Below the pieces are notes generated by a model that did not search any database, was not told the origin of the DNA, and worked only from the letters and a program-made list of their open reading frames with translations. From contig NZ_QBKI01000003.1 of NCBI RefSeq assembly GCF_003054055.1, positions 472,844 to 536,843 on the forward strand: a DNA stretch of 64,000 nt. Direction: 5' to 3'. A program made the translations under genes and the position numbers. Positions within the stretch are counted from its first letter, which is position 1; the number at the start of each line of letters is the position of its first letter. Below are positions 61,516 to 64,000 of this stretch, one piece after another. Origin of the DNA: Pontibacter mucosus. Its GTDB lineage: Bacteria > Bacteroidota > Bacteroidia > Cytophagales > Hymenobacteraceae.

Positions 61516-63957
61516 ATGCAGCGATACCTACTTTCTCTCCTGCTTTTCCTGTTCTGCGCCGCTGTTTTCCCTGCCCGGGCAACGCATATTGTGGGTGGTG
61601 AGTTCGAGCTGCAGCACATCAGCGGGTACAACTACAAGCTCAGCCTTAATTTATACTTTGACGTGGTGAATGGAAGTGTCGGGGCCAGGGACGGCTACGT
61701 TTCGGTGAACTTCTTCAGCAAAACAACCAACCGCAATGTCGGCCGCCTTACCCTAAACCTTGCCTCCAGCGCGCGCGTGCCCTACACCAATATTGACTGC
61801 ACCGTTGGCGAGCTGGTAACAGATAAGATCATCTATAATGCAAACGTGTACCTTGACCCCGGCATCTTTAACGAACCGGGCGGTTACTACATTACCTGGG
61901 AGCGCTGTTGCCGGAACCGCACCATCAATAACATCGTACGCCCGGAGGATGCCGCCCAGGTGTTTTACATGGAGATGCCGCCCGTCGTAAAAAACGGGCT
62001 ATTCTTCCAGAACTCGTCCCCTATCCTTTTCCCGCCGCTCAGCGACTATGCCTGCGTGGGCGAGATGTTTTACTTCGAGTTCAACGGCACAGACCCCGAC
62101 GGCGACTCGCTGGTATATGACATGGTCACGCCGCTGAATGGCTACACCAACGCCAACCTGCCGGCTTATTACGACCTGAACACCACTCCCCCGGTCTACT
62201 TCAACAACCCCATGCCCTCGCCCTACCCCACTATTGCATGGCAGGCGGGCTACAACACTACCAACCAGATTCCGGGCACACCGGCCATCAACATCGAGGC
62301 CAATTCCGGCATGCTGACGATGCGCCCGGCACAAAAGGGGCTTTACGTGTTCGGGGTGCGGGTGCAGGAGTACCGGGATGGGGTGAAGCTGGGCGAGGTG
62401 CGGCGCGATTTCCAGGTGCTTGTGTTGGACTGCCCGCGCAACCAAACACCCAATGTGGTGGTGCAGCAGCAAGGCCAGCGAAGCCTGTACAAGGAGGGCC
62501 AGGTACTGCATATCAGCGCCAGCGACACCGAGCGCTGCCTCAACATCAAATTCACCGACCCGGACCTGAGTGAGTATGTGGAACTGCGTGCACGCCCCAT
62601 CAACTTCCCGGCATCGAGTTATACTTTTAGTGGCACTACCAAAGGTATTATAAACCAGGGAACAACCCAGGATACCCTGAGCGCCACGGTCTGCTTTGCG
62701 GAGTGCTTCAACACAGAGGGAAAAGTATACCAGATGGAGTTTATCGCAAAGGACGATGGGTGCAGCCTGCCCCGCCAGGACACGGTGCGCGTAAGCTTTG
62801 TGATTGACCCGCTCCCCGATGCGCCACCTGCTGTTTCGCTCTCCACCAACCGGCGCGTCTTCGAGGTAGAGCAGGGCGATGTGCTGAGCTTTGATGTACT
62901 GGGGATTGACCCGGATAAGGACGAGGTGTTCTTAACTGCCGAAGGCGTCGATTTTGATCTGGGCTCGCAGCAGATAAGCTTTACCCCCGGAAGCGGCATC
63001 GGGCAGGTATCCTCCCCCTTCTCCTGGGAAATTAATTGCGAAACGCTCAAAAAGGAAAGTTATACTTTAGATTTTGTCGTCAGGAGCAGTGTTTGTGAGC
63101 AGGAGCTGATCCGTAAGGAAACGATCGAGGTCAGGCCCAAATCCAACAACAACCAGCCAATCCTGACCTCGGATCAGCAAGAAAGTACCATCGAATTAGA
63201 AGTCGGCCAGCCTTTTACAGCAAACCTGCTTGGCAGAGACATCGATCTGGACATGCTTGCTCTGTCGGCGAGTGTAGAGGGGTATACCTTGGAACAGTTC
63301 GGCATGCTTTTTACCAGCACCGGAGGTGCCGGCACAGCTGATGGTGTCTTTACCTTTACGCCCACCTGCGAGGCCTTCCGGAACAACAACCTGCGCGTGA
63401 AGTTTATACTTAACGAGGACGCCTGCGACGCATCCCCGGATAAAGAGCTGACACTGGAGTTTGTCATAAAAGCACCTAATACGCCTCCCACACTTACCTC
63501 CGACCAAACAGCGGCCGTGTATAGCCTGAAGCTGAACGATGTCTTTGAAGCCAACCTAGATGGCCTGGACCTGGACTTGAACAACCTGGTGCTGTCAGCT
63601 GAGGGGGATGGCTTTAACCTGGCAGACTATGGCATGCAGTTTACGGCCACCGGCGGAACTGGGGAAGCCAAGGGCAAGTTCACGTGGGTAGCCAATTGTC
63701 CGGCGGCCCTACAGGAAGTGGTACGGGTTAATTTTATACTTCAGGAGGATGCCTGCGACCCCAACCCGCAGCGCCTGACGATGGAGTTCCGCGTAGAGGC
63801 GCCTAAGATTGGCGATTATGTTCCCCCCAACATCTTTACCCCGAATGGCGACGGCAAAAACGACTTCTTTTACATCCCGAACCTGCCACCGGAGTTCTGC
63901 ACTGCCACGTCAGACTGTCTAATAATCTCCTGCATTTCGCAACTTTCAGCTGGCTAA
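61516..63957 (+). CDS. Gliding-motility/T9SS-type surface protein, C-terminally truncated
   Basis: An 813-residue exported protein (signal QRYLLSLLLFLFCAAVFPAR; mature end begins ATHIVGGEFELQ). The body has Ig/cadherin-like repeats, with three about 100-residue modules from residue 545 onward (TSDQQESTIELEVGQPF; TSDQTAAVYSLKLNDVF). At the end VPPNIFTPNGDGKNDFFYIP begins the gliding-motility C-terminal sorting domain, but after LPPEFCTAT the frame reads into foreign sequence and stops. The normal rest of that domain (NRWG, KG and so on) is absent. Either an insertion has cut the gene or it is rearranged. Confidence 0.85.
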   Translation: MQRYLLSLLLFLFCAAVFPARATHIVGGEFELQHISGYNYKLSLNLYFDVVNGSVGARDGYVSVNFFSKTTNRNVGRLTLNLASSARVPYTNIDCTVGELVTDKIIYNANVYLDPGIFNEPGGYYITWERCCRNRTINNIVRPEDAAQVFYMEMPPVVKNGLFFQNSSPILFPPLSDYACVGEMFYFEFNGTDPDGDSLVYDMVTPLNGYTNANLPAYYDLNTTPPVYFNNPMPSPYPTIAWQAGYNTTNQIPGTPAINIEANSGMLTMRPAQKGLYVFGVRVQEYRDGVKLGEVRRDFQVLVLDCPRNQTPNVVVQQQGQRSLYKEGQVLHISASDTERCLNIKFTDPDLSEYVELRARPINFPASSYTFSGTTKGIINQGTTQDTLSATVCFAECFNTEGKVYQMEFIAKDDGCSLPRQDTVRVSFVIDPLPDAPPAVSLSTNRRVFEVEQGDVLSFDVLGIDPDKDEVFLTAEGVDFDLGSQQISFTPGSGIGQVSSPFSWEINCETLKKESYTLDFVVRSSVCEQELIRKETIEVRPKSNNNQPILTSDQQESTIELEVGQPFTANLLGRDIDLDMLALSASVEGYTLEQFGMLFTSTGGAGTADGVFTFTPTCEAFRNNNLRVKFILNEDACDASPDKELTLEFVIKAPNTPPTLTSDQTAAVYSLKLNDVFEANLDGLDLDLNNLVLSAEGDGFNLADYGMQFTATGGTGEAKGKFTWVANCPAALQEVVRVNFILQEDACDPNPQRLTMEFRVEAPKIGDYVPPNIFTPNGDGKNDFFYIPNLPPEFCTATSDCLIISCISQLSAG

Positions 63958-64000
63958 GTGGCTAAAGCATAAGATACTACTCTGCCTTAGCTATGAAATT
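63906..64000 (+). mobile_element. Probable left end of an insertion sequence
   Basis: The sorting-domain similarity stops at about 63905. The following sequence starts GTCAGACTGTCTAATAATC, with the palindromic core AGACTGTCT at 63912-63920, as seen at IS ends, and about 70 bp later an ATG at 63994 (ATGAAAT) could start a transposase. The element runs off the window, so neither the other end nor the target duplication can be checked. Confidence 0.45.

Larger units (their letters stand above)
1..64000. repeat. Highly iterated 7-mer TATACTT / AAGTATA spread across the window
   Basis: Reading both orientations I count about 81 TATACTT and about 54 AAGTATA on the + strand, while roughly 8 would be expected for a non-palindromic 7-mer on two strands of 64 kb with even base composition. 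The usual extended form is TTTATACTTT. Copies lie inside genes (for example 1631, 7626, 14862, 45366, 63406), in spacers (cluster at 28535-28653), in terminator stems (30621-30658, 40995-41043) and just upstream of genes. CATACTT/AAGTATG variants are also common. Both orientations occur in the same genes, so there is no strict orientation. The function is unknown. Confidence 0.9.

Overview
The window looks like chromosomal DNA of a member of the Bacteroidota, most likely Cytophagales/Hymenobacteraceae (Pontibacter-like). This is inferred from a gliding-motility/T9SS-type surface protein, families typical of the phylum (DUF4296, DUF3822, DUF1573, DUF2147, Bat-type DUF58/VWA genes), promoters of the TTTG-N19-21-TAnnTTTG type, and fairly GC-rich genes separated by AT-rich spacers. 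No rRNA, tRNA or CRISPR array was recognised.

Layout: 0-5 kb holds the start of argG with an N-acetyltransferase beside it, a retropepsin-like protease, and a GNAT/PLP-racemase pair. 5-12 kb holds a universal stress protein divergent from a complete seven-gene Mrp Na+/H+ antiporter operon (A to G). 12-22 kb holds an ApaH-like phosphatase, a ClC/CBS chloride channel, menC, the ergothioneine pair egtB-egtD with an aminotransferase, a MATE exporter and a DUF922 protein. 22-30 kb holds a Rieske-FAD oxidoreductase, csaA, a shortened Bat-type operon, yggS, a glycerophosphodiesterase, DUF2750 and DUF423 genes. 30.7-31.3 kb is a low-GC gene bounded like an integron gene cassette. 31.5-44.9 kb is housekeeping: DUF1573, a RecD-like helicase, thioesterase, NUDIX proteins, DUF3822, a four-helix-bundle gene, coaD, pyrE, an OmpA/PD40 lipoprotein-like protein, queE, folD, lepA and DUF1003. 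45-52 kb holds the fused isobutyryl-CoA mutase icmF, a Rnk-like factor, an FMN glutamate-synthase-like enzyme and an FKBP. 52-58 kb holds glutamate dehydrogenase, an M61 peptidase and three related STAS/SpoIIAA-like proteins. 58-64 kb holds an NlpC/P60 hydrolase, a disrupted small-ORF transcription unit, DUF2147, a GreA-like factor and a very long surface protein that loses its C-terminal sorting domain at what appears to be the edge of an inserted element.

The most unusual feature is spread over the whole window: the 7-mer TATACTT (or AAGTATA) occurs roughly 135 times by eye count, against about 8 expected by chance, inside genes, in spacers, in terminator stems and near promoters. Three further families of spacer repeats (GAGTT-rich, GAGTGAAT-rich and ATGAGTAATGA-rich) sit at gene ends, often starting at the stop codon; one pair forms a 297-bp unit with 20-bp inverted ends, and another pair flanks the four-helix-bundle gene.

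All coordinates and motif counts were obtained by reading; no database search was run.
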